Assembly: GCA_013397455.1 (NCBI GenBank)
Contig: VYZB01000016.1
Coordinates: 4,047,612-4,111,611 of the forward strand
DNA length: 64,000 nucleotides
Reading direction: 5' to 3'
Source: Crotophaga sulcirostris
Lineage: Eukaryota; Chordata; Aves; Cuculiformes; Crotophagidae
Part shown: piece by piece, positions 51,851-64,000 of the stretch
How the letters are laid out: the number at the start of each line of letters is the position of its first letter
Numbering within the stretch: position 1 is the first letter of the stretch
Translations under genes and position numbers: made by a program
The notes under the pieces: generated by a model
What the model was told of the DNA's origin: nothing
Seen by the model: only the letters and a program-made list of their open reading frames with translations
Database searches by the model: none

Positions 51851-54004
51851 CATTGGTCTACTTCATTTTCTAAAATCTCTTAAACTTTCACTTAACCACA
51901 ATTTAAAATCAACAAGAGGAAGAGAATGGTATGTTAAATTAAATTAGTTAATCATTATCAGCAGACTCAAAGATAACTGCAGATATTTCCTGGAAGACCC
52001 TAATATATTTTCTTTAAAGTAAAAATGTAAGCATACTGTATTAAAAAAGAACAAAATGAAATATTGTTGTTCCCTGTAGAACAATTACTATACAATACTG
52101 ATTCAGAAGCATAATTGCTGAAGTAGAGTTAATAGAATCATGCCTGGTTTATGCTTTGTATGTTTGTAATGGGACCACCAAATGCAAGCATTTTGGCAAA
52201 TGGACTATGTTATATGTCACTCCTCTTAGTTGATACTAATTCAGGTAACAATACAATGAAATTTATCTCGTTTGTAATCCCTTCATTTTTAAAATTATGT
52301 TAGCAGGGATCATCTCCTGGTGTGAAAGTTGTCCAGAGATAATAACACATCGGTTCCAAAGCGTAATAGATTTGAAACTACAACATGCTATCAGCATGAA
52401 GATTCAGTTTATCAACCTCACTAACATACTGAGTCACAGCTAGAATCATTATATATTTGTTTCTTTGTTTTCATGTCATGCGTGTGTTACATTATGATAT
52501 ATTATTTCTTAGTTTGTGTGGCTTACAGAGAGAATATTAATCTAATGAATTTGACAATTTTAGTGTTAATAACGATAATAGAAATAGACATTTTGCATAG
52601 AAAGTCTAATGATTCACCCGCCTAGACCTAAAGAATAGTTGTTTATAGCTTCAAGAGATTTGTGCACAGGGCATTAATTATCACAAGACAGCTGGAAATC
52701 TCAAAGTATTTTAATGGTATTTATTATTGGCTTTACTTGGTACCATTTTCCCTAATAAGTGAACATGTTTGTATACATGTTGACAAATCAGCTTAGTTTG
52801 AAGTAAAAGGTCTGGTTTTCTTTTATCTAACCTGATAGTCCTCTCCCCAAGTTATCTAGATGTCAAAATATGAAAAAAAGATTCACTATCAGCAAATAAC
52901 TGTATTTGTATTTCTTATAGATAAAGCATGCTAGCATTGTCTATTTCTATAGAATCTCCTCATTCTTTTAAAAAATTTTGTATTTTTCCAGGATTGATGT
53001 TTGAAAACTTCCTCTTGTGTTTAAGTATGAATTCTTTGCAAAGAGATTGGCTGAGGATTTTTGTCATCTGTTGGGAAAAAAGTTAAGGAGAGCTTAGTTT
53101 AAAAGAAGAGGCCACTTTGTCAGGAGTGCAGAGTGGAGAGGAGAAAACTGGAAATGGCAAGGCACGAAAGGCACAGGAGTGCGTGTGCAAATGGGTAGAT
53201 GGAGTAGTCCAGAGGGAGAGACCTTCTCATCATCACCTGGAGGTGATGAAAAAATTTATAGGACTAACTCAAGATGATGATAAGCCTTGCATGCTGGCAT
53301 ATGCTCTACTTGTGACAGACGCCAGAAATAATCAGATAAAAGATTTTCTGTCTGTGATAGCTGGTGCTGATAAGAAAGCCTTTCAAGGCAATCTCTGAGG
53401 TTTCTTCAAACTTGCTTAAAAACAATGTGTTAAGCAAACAAACAAAAGTAAAAAAATGTCATCAACACCATAAAGGTAAGCCCACAATATTTACCAAGTT
53501 AAAAGCTAAACTGTTTCTATGGTTGCATGACTGCAGTTGAGCCTGTCATCCCAATAAGTGCAGCTCCAGTTGAACCAGAATGGAATTTTAACAGATTCTG
53601 GAGTTTTTCTGCCCAATGCAAACATGTGAGAAAAAAGTACCAAACATCATGGCAGACCTGGGTGACTGGTGCTAGCATCCAGCATCTCTGATAATGTTGA
53701 CTGCACAAAGAGAAGGCCACATCCAGAAGGTCATTTGTGGAAATTAGTACCATTAAATAGAAAATGTCCCCCGCTTCTGTGCAGAAGGTGTAATCCTCAG
53801 CCTTGTTGGACCCCTGGGTGGTGGTCTGTCAAGTGTAGAAATCTTGGAATGTTGCATACAAGAGAGTATGCAAGTGTAGTGTACAAGTTTCCACCAGGGA
53901 GTGAGGAGGACTGAAAAATGGAAATGAGAGTTGCATCACATGTACGTAAACAGTTGCCAAGTTGGTGGTTGGTAGTGGCTGTAGCTTGGAGGTTATGACA
54001 GTGC

Positions 54005-54020
54005 TGTCACTGCAGTGACA
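54005..54020. repeat. Perfect 16-bp palindrome
   Basis: TGTCACTGCAGTGACA is its own reverse complement and carries two outward TGTCA/TGACA half-sites of the kind TGIF/MEIS factors bind. It stands in a less AT-rich part of the intron. Confidence 0.6.
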
Positions 54021-55260
54021 AGAATCTGACTGTTTGAGTGACCACTAGTAGTGTGGTAGCGGCAGCACGGAGTTCATCACAAGTTATCGCAAACTCGGAA
54101 TTGCAGGAGAACCACAGCTGTGGACACCAAGTAAGCCAAGATTCACAGACCCATTATGATGGAAACTTCAGCCTGCTTGCAGCTTGAGGCAGAATCAGAT
54201 CCTATCAATCACTAGCAGAATAATACTTCTTTAACATCCCTCTGGTTTTATCTCATTTTAAAATGTCCAGTATCTCAGTCAGGTCTTTCAGCTGCAGACA
54301 AAATTTCAACCTTTGTTCCGACTTCTGAATTAATCTTTGGATAAATAATGCAGTTCCGAGTCTCTCTGAAACTGCATTTGCTTCTTGAAATTGTCTCCAT
54401 GTGCCTTCTGAGACATTTAAAGCAATTGTTCTCTTTCAGCTTTATGAAGACAGCAAGGACAGTAAAAGAGATTGGAGGAGTGCGTGTGCCCTATCTTTCT
54501 TCTTTGATTTTCTCCCAGGAAAGCTTAACTTATTCAATACTGAAGACAGGAACTGACCAAGACTGGAATACCTCATCTCAAAGACAGATTTCTCTCTTTT
54601 TTTGTACCTTGGCAGAGATGTGATTCCAGAAGAGCAGAGAACAAGACAAGTAATTGTAATATAAATTTTTAGTATTCACATGAGCATTTCCAGTCCTTAC
54701 TATATAATTCAGACTCTTTCTTTTACTCTCTCTTTCTTTGGAGAGAGGAGAGCTGAAATAGCATGAACACTGTCAGTTTCAGAAAGTGCACTAAGGGGCT
54801 GTCAGGTTCACTCCAGCTGCTTCCTCCTTCAGAAGTGCATATCACCAACAATACCCAGAGCCAAGTCACTTACTGTAACCTACATGGAAATCTGTGTAAG
54901 TACTTGTCCTCTGAGAGACTCAGAGAATCCTGTAAGGAGAACAGAGCCACTTGATATTTTTTCAGCAATACATAGGTCTAGTTTCTCCCTGCTTTGCAAG
55001 GTAGGTAATGGGACAATCCTGCAATGAAGAGTATGAGTAACTGGAATTGTGGCAGGTGTCTTTGCTTGCCCACACAGCACCATGAGGCATTCTTTGCATC
55101 CAGCTCTCCTGCTCACTTTTGCAAAGTGTTTGCTTCCCTTGCTTGTCTTCACAGAGTGCAGCATCGTTGAAAAGAGCACGAGCAGGCAAGCTCAGCAGAG
55201 TTGGCTGATTATACTGGTGCTTTTGATCCTAGATATGCGTATACGTATCACAGAAGTGAA

Positions 55261-55280
55261 CTCCCCCATCTCTGGGGGAG
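55261..55280. repeat. 8-bp inverted repeat, GC-rich hairpin
   Basis: CTCCCCCA and its exact complement TGGGGGAG flank a 4-nt loop. A stable but short hairpin, with no T-run or other context to make it a known element. Confidence 0.5.
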
Positions 55281-58279
55281 AGAGATAACTGCCCAAATCT
55301 GAATTTGGAGGAACAAATAATAGGATATTTACAGGTGTCCTCTGCATGCTATAGCACTTCTTTCTTACACTACTAATAAGGTAAGTGCATTGCAGAGGAA
55401 GAGATGTACTTTTGCGTCCTAAAAGGAGCTTGGGGCTATTGTCAGTATCCAGTCCTTCAAGTCACTGTGTTCTGGTGGCTTTCACAGCAGATTGGGATAC
55501 CATTGTGTCTGAATTGCCATTTGAAGCATCAGCTGAAGCTTGCTGTGCCTAATGGCTCTCCCCTTTCTCCAGCAGCATCCAGCAGTGGAATGGTAACCTG
55601 CCAGGGGCCAGATGTAAAAGAACATATAAGCAGTAAGGAAGTCACTTGCAGCCCTAGTAGTACTTTCTTTTTCTTTCTTGGCTTTCGGTCTTCAGTTTGT
55701 AAAGAAAGCAGGTCTTCAGTGTAAACCCACCCAAATTCAAGTTAAATGTTACCATATGAGAAGTGTTTTTCTGAAACATTTGAATAAGCTGTTAGAAGAG
55801 GCTTACCTCCAGTTCCCACAGATGTTTCCTCTGGTTTTGCATATGGGTAATAGCTCTCTTCTCTTTCTTTCTGTATTTCTGTCTTTCTTTTATTTCCCCC
55901 AAACTTTGGTCATCATTTGATCTGATGTGATCTTGGAGCTTTTTCTGGGATTACGGTAGTATTAATATTGCCTCTGAGGAAGTGGAAATTCACTTTTATC
56001 TCTTCCTAAGCAACTTCTTGATTGCAATTCTGCACAGAAAATAAACCGAGAGAAATTTGCAGCATAGTGCAGTTTCTGTGCTGTCTTGGATTTATGTTAA
56101 ATGCAGCCATATGGTTCTGTGAAAGTCAGTCATAAGCCTGTGCTAAGGGCAAACACTACCAGCTACAAGGTTTCATCTCAGAAGAATGTGAACAGAAGAT
56201 GAAGACAGGCATAAAGTGCTCATGGAGAAACAAAAATCCAATTCCTTCTGGAGCCTACTGGGAAAGCTGATCTCATGCATCAGTGAACCAGAGTTCATAT
56301 GAGACCTAGCCAGTAATTTCTGTTATCTTTTACATCTTCCCTATAATGTCAGTTGGCAGAGATTAATCTTCTCTTTCCATCTGCTTCCTCAACTCAGTGC
56401 AAGGAATCAGTTTTATTGATGTGATCTATCCATTAGTGAACCAGGAGGAGCTCTCTAATGTCAAGTGGCAGGGGAGGGTCATGGTCTCATTCAGACAACC
56501 CAGTTCAATCCAGCATGAATAGGGTCTGTCATCAGAGAGCGAGCACACCAGTTGGTAGATGCAGTGCAATGATTGATCATGATCTTGAACTGCTGTTATT
56601 TCCACAGTTAATGGTTTTCTCTGGATTCTGACAGCTAATGTATCTGGTCGGGCTTTGTAAACAAACAAAAACCATGATAATCCATTCCCAGGAGGGAAAA
56701 ATTCAGCTGGTTTGCATTAAGGAAAGCCAGGGAAAAATAAATACAAAAATGTAAAGAAGAGAAGTTGCAGCAACCTAAAATAGCTGCAGCTGGATATACC
56801 CATTGTCTCTTGAAGTTACTTTCTTAAGATGAATTGATTTCTTTATATGGAAATGGTAAATAGAAGGCTAGGCCTTCACACAGAGGTAGGCACATGCTAT
56901 CACTGCATGTGTCAGTTATAACGTGTTTGAGGTAGAGAATGAGAACTGCCAAACATCAGAAGTCTCTACTGTCTGACTTACCTATGTTCTTTTGGACCAT
57001 CAGAGAATAATTAAGAAGATAAAGCTGCAGCTACCCTTATGCCTTGCTTGTATAGATTGGACTCATAGTGCTGCCAAACTGTTGTAGAAGGTGCCATTAC
57101 ACTTCTAAAAAGCTGAATTACTGATTGCTGCCGTCTCCACATAGGTATATTTTGAATAGGGACCTTTTTTGGGCAAAATCTGGTACTTTAGTTCAGGTGA
57201 GCAATCATCACAGCTGTATTCATAATACATAATTACAGTTTTTATTCCCAGAAATTCATTAACATCATTATATTAAACATCAAAACCAAGTCATTAGGAG
57301 TACTGTCAAATTCCAAGCAGAAAAGTCATGTCTCCTGTAAAATTTGTCCTGAGAGTTAAGTATGTCACCAAAACATAAACTCACTGAAATTTACATTTCT
57401 TTCAGCTTGCATTCACTCAGCGTGAATTTGATACAATTTTTTTCCATTTTTTGATGAGTTTGATTGATCTGTTCCTAATTGTAGATGTCAAAGATGTAGT
57501 TCTTACTGCTTCATGCCTTGGAGTGAATCCAGCATAACGGATTGAGGACCTTAGCAAAATGCTTGCCTACGGAAGTTTTAGTTCATATAAGAATGTCCAC
57601 AGATTCAGCACTCCTTAGAGGCAAATAGATAATTTTTAATAGAGTTAGCTGATGGCAGATTTGCACTGGCTTTGGAAGTAATATTAATTAATGTCCCACA
57701 ATGTAAAAATTGGTGTACTTATTTCATAAATTACTCAACCTGTGATTACAGAAGGCAGAATGGTGTTGCCTTGACTGGAGGAGTCAAGTAAAGTACAATG
57801 ATCTTTTGAGCCTACAGTGATCTCCAGTAATGGTAATTGCAAATATGTCCAGGGTTTTTCTCAAATTGCAAGAACAGATGAGTCAAATATAACAGATTAG
57901 TGGACTTGTTAGTTACATGAAATAAACTTTTAGAGACTCGCAGATATACTTAAATATTTGGGTGTCTTTTGGTACCTAAGGGTAAAAGAAACAAATTCCA
58001 AAAGTGTTAGGTGTAGTTTTTCTTTCCTCTTCCACCTCTTCTCAAGTTACTTTCTGTTCTGTCACCTTCCAAATGTCAGTTTTGTTATATTCCGCACTGA
58101 AACAACAGGTGTCTGAAAATAGCTTTCCTCCACTCCACAGTTGCTTTTACCTGACCCATAGAGAGGCTAAATTTTGCTTTTTTGCTTTAGGCAATTACTT
58201 TTTAATGCTTTTGTATGTTTTACCCTAAAAATAAAGTGAATCAAGTAGTAATATCACAGAAGTTTTGTCTTTATGTACT

Positions 58280-58450
58280 ATGGGCCAAATAGTACATAAT
58301 CATTATACAAGAACAAGGGAACGATCAGTTGAATTGAAATTGATAGAAGATAATACATTTTGACACAATGAGTGTTTAGCCTACAAAACAAACTGCCAGA
58401 AGACATCAGTGAGAGCGTGAGGTTTGGCTGTTTAGAGAAAGAGTGAGCTG
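58280..58450 (+). repeat. Decayed CR1/L3-like LINE, 3' ORF2 region
   Basis: The run ACAAGAACAAGGGAACGATC, then GAATTGAAATTGATAGAAG, ATTTTGACACAATGAGTGTT and ACTGCCAGAAGACATCAGTG matches in order, from memory, the end of the ORF2 region of ancient CR1/L3-type LINEs (motifs like CAAGGGGTCATCAATTGAAAT, TTTTTCACACAG and CACTGCCACAAGACAT). It has many substitutions and no intact reading frame. Family assignment is tentative, LINE origin fairly likely; exact ends are uncertain. Confidence 0.6.
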
Positions 58451-61400
58451 TTAGTGAATAAGTAGCCTGGAAGGCATTCATGCCTTCCCATTGTACTGCC
58501 TACTTTCAGACAGGGTATTATTCTGGTGATCTTCCCTTCTGTGGTAATTCCTGTTTCTTCTTATTTGGTTATAGCTACACACAGATTTTGCAAATGTAAC
58601 TGTTCTCTATCAAAAAAGATTACCCTCTTTCTCCACGGTTTTTGGAAATAAGTAACTTGTTCATTGTACTACATATGCTTACGAGAATCCTACCCGTTAC
58701 ACTGCTTTTTAGACAGTGACCTTCAAAAGTCCAGGTCAAAGGTAATTTCTAACATTGAATGCCTTTTTTTTAATGTAGTCTTCTGAGTGTTCTTCCTTAG
58801 TGGTCTTCTGGTAGTGGTTTGTAATGGTCTGAAGAGCTACATGTTATTAACATCATCATGGAACCAACCAACCAGACTGCATGTAGGATGGTATAGGAGA
58901 GAGTACTGCAAATAAACCTGTACTGCAGTGGCACTATGACATTTGTTATTGATCACAGTGGAAACTCTCAACTCAGAAACACAACCAATGGTAGATTCAT
59001 TCTGCTCCAGATTTTTCAGGTGCTGGTAGTATGCAACAATACACAAGATTCAAAGATTTGGGAGGGAGGAATATAGGGGTTTTAAGCACATATATTCCAA
59101 ATACAGTTTTATTCTGGATCAGTGGTGTTGTAGCTTTAAAGGTGAGGATTGTTTTATTGTTGTATATGCATAAGGCTTAGTGATATTGTCCTTTATTTTG
59201 TGACAGCAGTCATCATCTAAATAATAATGTTGCACAAAATAACAGTAGCTACCTGGCTAGGTATCTCACTGGCAAGGTGATAAAATACAGTGCATGTTCT
59301 GACGTACTTAGAGAAGCTGAAGAGAATTTTGCTGGACCTTATACACAACTCCGGATTTGGTACGAATTTTGTGAGAGACCTGTGTGACTTTTAATAGATT
59401 GTGACATATTTGCCATGGGATTCAGCACTGTGTTGGTGTGGTCATACTGTATGAAATACTTTAATACAGAACTAAAGTGCTGCCAAGAAAGCTGCTAGAA
59501 ATAAGGTAGGCTCTTGCACATGTCTTGCAAGTATCTGCAAAGCATTCTATATATAATGCCCAAACCCACAGAAATCATAGCTACAGATCACAGTGCATCT
59601 TTTGCAAGGTGAATCAATCTCAGCATAAACTATAAAAAAATCATGTATCTAATGTAAAAATGATATTAGGAATGTTAGAATTATGCAATAATTCTCTACA
59701 AAATGACACCCATCTGTTTAAAGGTAAAGTGGTATATTCCTTTTTCCTTGGTGAAAGTTTATTTGTATAATATCTATGTATAATTCTGGCAGTATGGGTT
59801 TTAGGGCTTTCCATACATATTTATGTAATATTGCATTCATTGATGCATAGTATCTATTTTCTTCTAAAGTGGGGTCAAAAGTTTTTGTCACAGATATTTT
59901 CATCAAGAAAGTTATTTTAAATCACATTTCTGTTGCTGGACACCTGGCTATCTTATATCAGAAGCATTTGGGCTTACAGCCTGAGCCTTACTGTGCTTGA
60001 ATGTTTTGATAATCTATCTCAATTTCTCTAAAGACACAGTTTCCAGTTAACTTAATCTTTCTGCCCAACTCATGGGGGTTTTTTATCGCTTTTTGTCCCC
60101 TCCTGCTTTCCCATTTACTGAATTTAGTAGAGGGTGCTTCAATTTTATTTTCCATAGAGGAAGTGGCAGCACAGGGAAAATCTTATTTGTTGTGAATCCT
60201 CCCTCTAAGCTTGAGGAGGAAGAAAACTGTCTGCATGTCAGCAGGTGGACACCGGCACTTGGTGCTCAGAGAGTACAGAGTTAAATTGAAAGCATGATTA
60301 TTTTGCTTTTATGCATATGCTTCTGTTTTCTGAGCTGACATCTTTGAGGTTTTTGGTGCTGTGTTTCTGTCTTACCTTTTAAGGGTGGAAGCTTAAGTAA
60401 AATGCCTACCGATTGTGAAATAAGGGGAGTTCTCAGCTGTCTTTGCATCCAAGGATTAGTTTATGACATAGCAGGTCTGTGGTGTAGGTTTGTTAGGTAC
60501 TTAATTCTTCCCCCCTAAAATCTTAAAATTAGCTGTGCTTTATAATAGAAGCATATATCGAATAAGCACATAGAAATATATATTGAGGAAATGTAAAAAA
60601 GAGAAGATTATTTGCTTTTAAAAGTGAATTGAATTATTTAATAAAAAACGAGTTAGCTTGTCTTGTAAAATATTAGCATGATTCACTGCATTTTTGTAGT
60701 CTAAGCTTACTAAAATATTTAAAGTGCTGCTTACATGAAGATCTAGCAAGTGCTTGATAGATGGTCACTTCTGAATGGAAGATACACTATTGCAGATTTT
60801 ATAAGCTTGCTGTGAGATGAAATATAGTGTAATTGCCAGTAAGTCAGTATCTGGTCAAGTAGTACAAACAATTTAGGCTTTTGAAATTAGCTATTCAGGT
60901 TCCATGGTTTGAAAAGACAAGGTAGGTGGATAATTGAAATCATTTGTGGATAGACTGCATTTCAAGGGCATAAGAATTTCAGCATTATCTGGAAGCAGCC
61001 TGGGTTTGTTGTCAGATACCATATCCTTCTGAGTGTCTCATAGGAACACTGTTTGGCATGGCTCAGTGAGGCAGACAAGATGTGCAAGTCTGATAGTGTT
61101 ACACTTTAAATACTTAGCACTGGGAGTTAATGTAGCAGAGAGTCTCTGACAACTTTGTTAGTAGCTCCACTCATTAGGAATAGAGAGATCCAAACAAATT
61201 TTCTTAACTCAGAGGAAGGTAACAGGCTGGGGTTTCCATCATTATTTTTCCTTCTGCATTTTCCAGCCAGCCAGCGTGACCACTCTGGCGTTGTGTTCAT
61301 GGGATTCCAAGCAAAGGAGCAATAGCTTGAAGTGAGGAGTCACGCTGTGTGCTTGCCTAGGACTACACACTGCTGAATTCACATATAAAAATTACAATTT

Positions 61401-61586
61401 TCTTTCGCTGCCTCGATGCCCAGAGTGGACTGTCACAGCTATGTCAGTTCACACATCACAGATATGTAACCATCTACCGAGTTTATCTATGGGATTAACT
61501 CCTCAAAGGCTTTAAGAATATGGATTACAGTCTGTAGTAGGCTGTGCTGTACTAAAGGCTATGTCTCAGCTCTCACTTTCTCAGAG

Positions 61587-61601
61587 AAAAAAAAAAAAAA
61601 A
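61587..61601. repeat. Poly-A homopolymer run
   Basis: An uninterrupted run of 15 A residues; no recognisable retrotransposon body is next to it. Confidence 0.8.
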
Positions 61602-61937
61602 GAATAGATCAGAGGCTGACTGTTTTGTTGCATTATTTTCTTGAAGCTTAGCGTATATGGACTTCCATTCAAGTGCTCATCTGCCAGTTTCCATTTTTAG
61701 CCTGTTGAGCCCAAGAACAAGAGCAGGAGAATGTGAAAATTTCAAGTTGGCCAGGCAGCTTCTTATTTGTAATGTGTAAGCTGCTTTTAAGAAGAATATT
61801 ATTATTTCTACTGTATGGTTTTCCTTCAGTCCCCCAAGATAGCACACATTGCACATACAGAGGGAAACACACCTTTGTGTTTGTCATTTTTTTTAAGATC
61901 TGTGTAGATATTGTTTGTGAAATATACCTAGACCTGA

Positions 61938-61967
61938 ATATATATATATACACACATATATACACAC
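61938..61967. repeat. TA/CA compound microsatellite
   Basis: Alternating TA repeats pass into CACACA and TATATACACAC over about 30 bp. Probably length-variable between individuals. Confidence 0.8.
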
Positions 61968-63917
61968 CTGGATATAGGATTTACCATATGTAGCCAGGAA
62001 TGAAAGAGCAGTAAAGGTCAAGGGGATAAGAGACTTTATCAGGACTTAATGAATCTAGATGCTTCTGTGACTCTGTAAAATCAAAGTAATGGTGTTGAAA
62101 GGTGTAAAATATTTTTTTACATAGAGTTAGATATTATTATTTTGGTGTTTGCTACATAGAAAATGTCGCAACTTTTAATGAAATATCTTCTTAGAGAGGA
62201 TTTAAACCACAAGGGCTTTGTCTTTTGAAATAGTTGGTAATCCTCTGAGCTCAGAAGCCAAGAAAAATTGGAATGTGCTGTTGTGCATCAGTAGATCTGG
62301 TGCGTATCCTTCTGTTGTTACTGCCAGCATGTTTAATATTGTTCAGACTGAAGCAGCCTATGTAGCATGTTTCATGGGATCGTCTTTGTAATGTAAATAT
62401 TTTAAAGGAGAGGGCTTATGCCAAGATGTTCTAGTTCACCTGTTAATCTCCCGTAGCAAAATCACCTGCAAAAAACAAACCTTGTTTATCATCTGCTGGC
62501 ATTTTTCTCAGGCTGCAGTGGGGCAAATTAATTTCTAGTGTCTCTACAGGGCATTTCTGACGAAGCTGCTCTACCTGTATGGGTTGGTCCATTACTATGC
62601 AAGGATCCAAGCATGAGTCCTGGAGGATGAAAGTCCCATCAGCTGAGCAGCAGTTCAGAGTGCCGCGTGGTGTAACTACAGGGCTTTCCCCTCTGCAGCT
62701 TGCTCACTTGGTGCTGGGTCCTCTGACTCGTACCGTGTGTGCAGCAGGCAAACACAATGTATACATGCACTTGGCTTCAGAAGAACCTGGGTATCAGCAA
62801 TTCATGAGTGTCTCTTACCTATTAAAAAATGCAAACTCCTCTCTAGTTCTGTTTGGCTGTTCGTGAGCTTGGTAAGTTTAAAATTCTCCACAGTGTGCTT
62901 TCTTACCATTTTTAGCTATAATGTATTCATTTTGCAAAGCCTAATTGGGTAAGGCCAAGCCTTACACCTCAGAATTGCCAACATAACAGATTGGTGGAAA
63001 AAACCCTGGTGCAAAGATCTTTGTTTGGCTGAGATATTGTTGTTCATAAATGTTGTATACGTGCATCAAGAGGAAAACTCCAGGAACTATACGTCATGCT
63101 TGGAGGCTCTTTCAAAATAATTATGTTTGCATGAACTAAAATAAAATGATTCTACTGTAGATAGGCTCAAGCAGTAATATTTATTTTAGATATTGTAATC
63201 AAACAAAATTAAGTTTACTGGTAACTCGGAGTGTGTGTCTTAACTTTGGCTTTGCTTTTCATTTCTATTGCTGGCAGTGGTTCTTTTTGAACATTTACTA
63301 AATATATTTCTTTAGAGTACTTCCCAGGCTGTAACTAGCTGCTGTATCCATAATCAGTTCTTTTTATGGTAAGATTATGTGCCAAGGAGATATGAATTAG
63401 TGAACTGAATATTTAGGACACAAAAAAAGATCTTTTAACTGACTAATTTTGGCTAAGTTGCCAAAAGTTTGTATCTGAGAGATTGCTGTTTTCTTTGTAC
63501 TTAACCCAGGAAAGCTGTGATAAGTAGTGTGGGCTATAGTCAGATTGCTCATTATTGACTTTTTAATGGAGTTCCCTGTAGTCTGTAGCAGAAGCCAACA
63601 AAAATAAACTGCAGCAGAATGCCTGTCCTTACTTGTTGGATAAACTCTGAGAGACCTCCTCCCTACCATACCGTATTTTGGGTATTTCTGTTTCCTGTCT
63701 GGATACCAGTGTATTACTAATGTTTGGGGGAGTTCAGTCATTTCTTAAAGGGAAAGTGCCTTTTTTTATGTCACAACAAGCATTGTTTATATGACTCTTT
63801 ATAGACTGGATGCTGTTACTATTTGAAAAATAGGAAACATTAAACAAAAGAGGTATGACTGCCTGTCCTCCAGCTTTGTTTACTTTTATACTTTACTGTA
63901 CACTCTTTCTTCCACAG

Positions 63918-64000
63918 GCATTTCCTATTCAAAACAGGAACAGGGACCACACCGCTGTTCAGTACTGCAACTCCAGGGTACACAATGGCATCCGGCTCTG
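63918..64000 (+). CDS. TENM3: Teneurin-3 ICD exon D (5' part, cut by window end)
   Basis: The acceptor is TTCTTCCACAG at 63917. The first base, G, completes the split codon from exon B (AG|G, Arg) or from exon C (GG|G, Gly). The readable peptide is [15 protein letters not shown] followed by [12 protein letters not shown], identical as far as I recall to the human TENM3 juxtamembrane ICD. In the family this continues through YSPPTRPLPR to a Lys-rich segment and the single transmembrane helix, all beyond the window. The exon is incomplete only because the window stops at 64000. Confidence 0.97.

Larger units (their letters stand above)
50942..63917 (+). other. TENM3: 13.0 kb intron between exons C and D
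   Basis: Begins GTATGT and ends TTCTTCCACAG. The first 2 kb (to about 52900) is very AT-rich with several TAATTA-type words. The rest contains an old LINE fragment (about 58280-58450), a TA/CA microsatellite (61938-61967), a 15-A run (61587-61601) and two short palindromes (54005-54020, 55261-55280). The 93-codon ORF at 53117-53398 does not resemble anything I know. No other exon was recognised. If exon C is skipped the intron spans 45838-63917, about 18.1 kb. Confidence 0.82.

Noticed and set aside
53117..53398. 93-codon ORF with a rather balanced composition
   Set aside because: No recognisable domain, no plausible splice borders in frame with the teneurin exons, and no conserved motif; most likely a chance frame.
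61669..61965. 98-codon ORF on the - strand, beginning MYICVYIYIF
   Set aside because: Its start is the TA/CA microsatellite read in translation; no protein family is recognised.

Overview
The window is vertebrate nuclear DNA, most probably avian. It is AT-rich, non-coding over about 99% of its length and has no operon-like ORF packing. It carries a chicken-type CR1 LINE 3' end (about 30548-30792) and older, decayed CR1/L3-like LINE pieces (about 18030-18260 and 58280-58450).

The only protein-coding gene I can support is a teneurin on the + strand, best matched to teneurin-3 (TENM3/ODZ3/Ten-m3). The window cuts through the middle of the gene and shows part of the N-terminal intracellular domain (ICD). 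There are four exons with clean AG/GT borders and compatible phases: exon A 14875-15084 (210 nt), exon B 45600-45837 (238 nt), exon C 50849-50941 (93 nt) and exon D from 63918, cut by the window edge. B and D together recall the canonical teneurin-3 ICD leading to the transmembrane segment, which lies beyond the window. A and C are multiples of three with matching phases at both ends, so each can be included or skipped without breaking the frame. From memory, the canonical human TENM3 protein lacks both segments. The equivalents are constitutive in paralogues: A resembles a segment of the TENM2 ICD and C a segment of the TENM4 ICD around a DNLIEMD core. The locus therefore appears able to make up to four ICD versions of the same receptor.

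Layout: 1-14874 is upstream intron; 15085-45599 is a 30.5 kb intron holding the LINE remnants; 45838-50848 is a 5 kb intron; 50942-63917 is a 13 kb intron (18 kb if C is skipped). UGCAUG motifs (Rbfox-type) lie 19 and 284 nt downstream of exon C and 152 and 448 nt upstream of exon A. In known Rbfox maps, downstream sites favour inclusion and upstream sites favour skipping. No tRNA, rRNA, CRISPR, complete mobile element or second gene was recognised. The remaining short ORFs look like chance open frames in intronic DNA.

All family comparisons are from memory; no database search or alignment was run.
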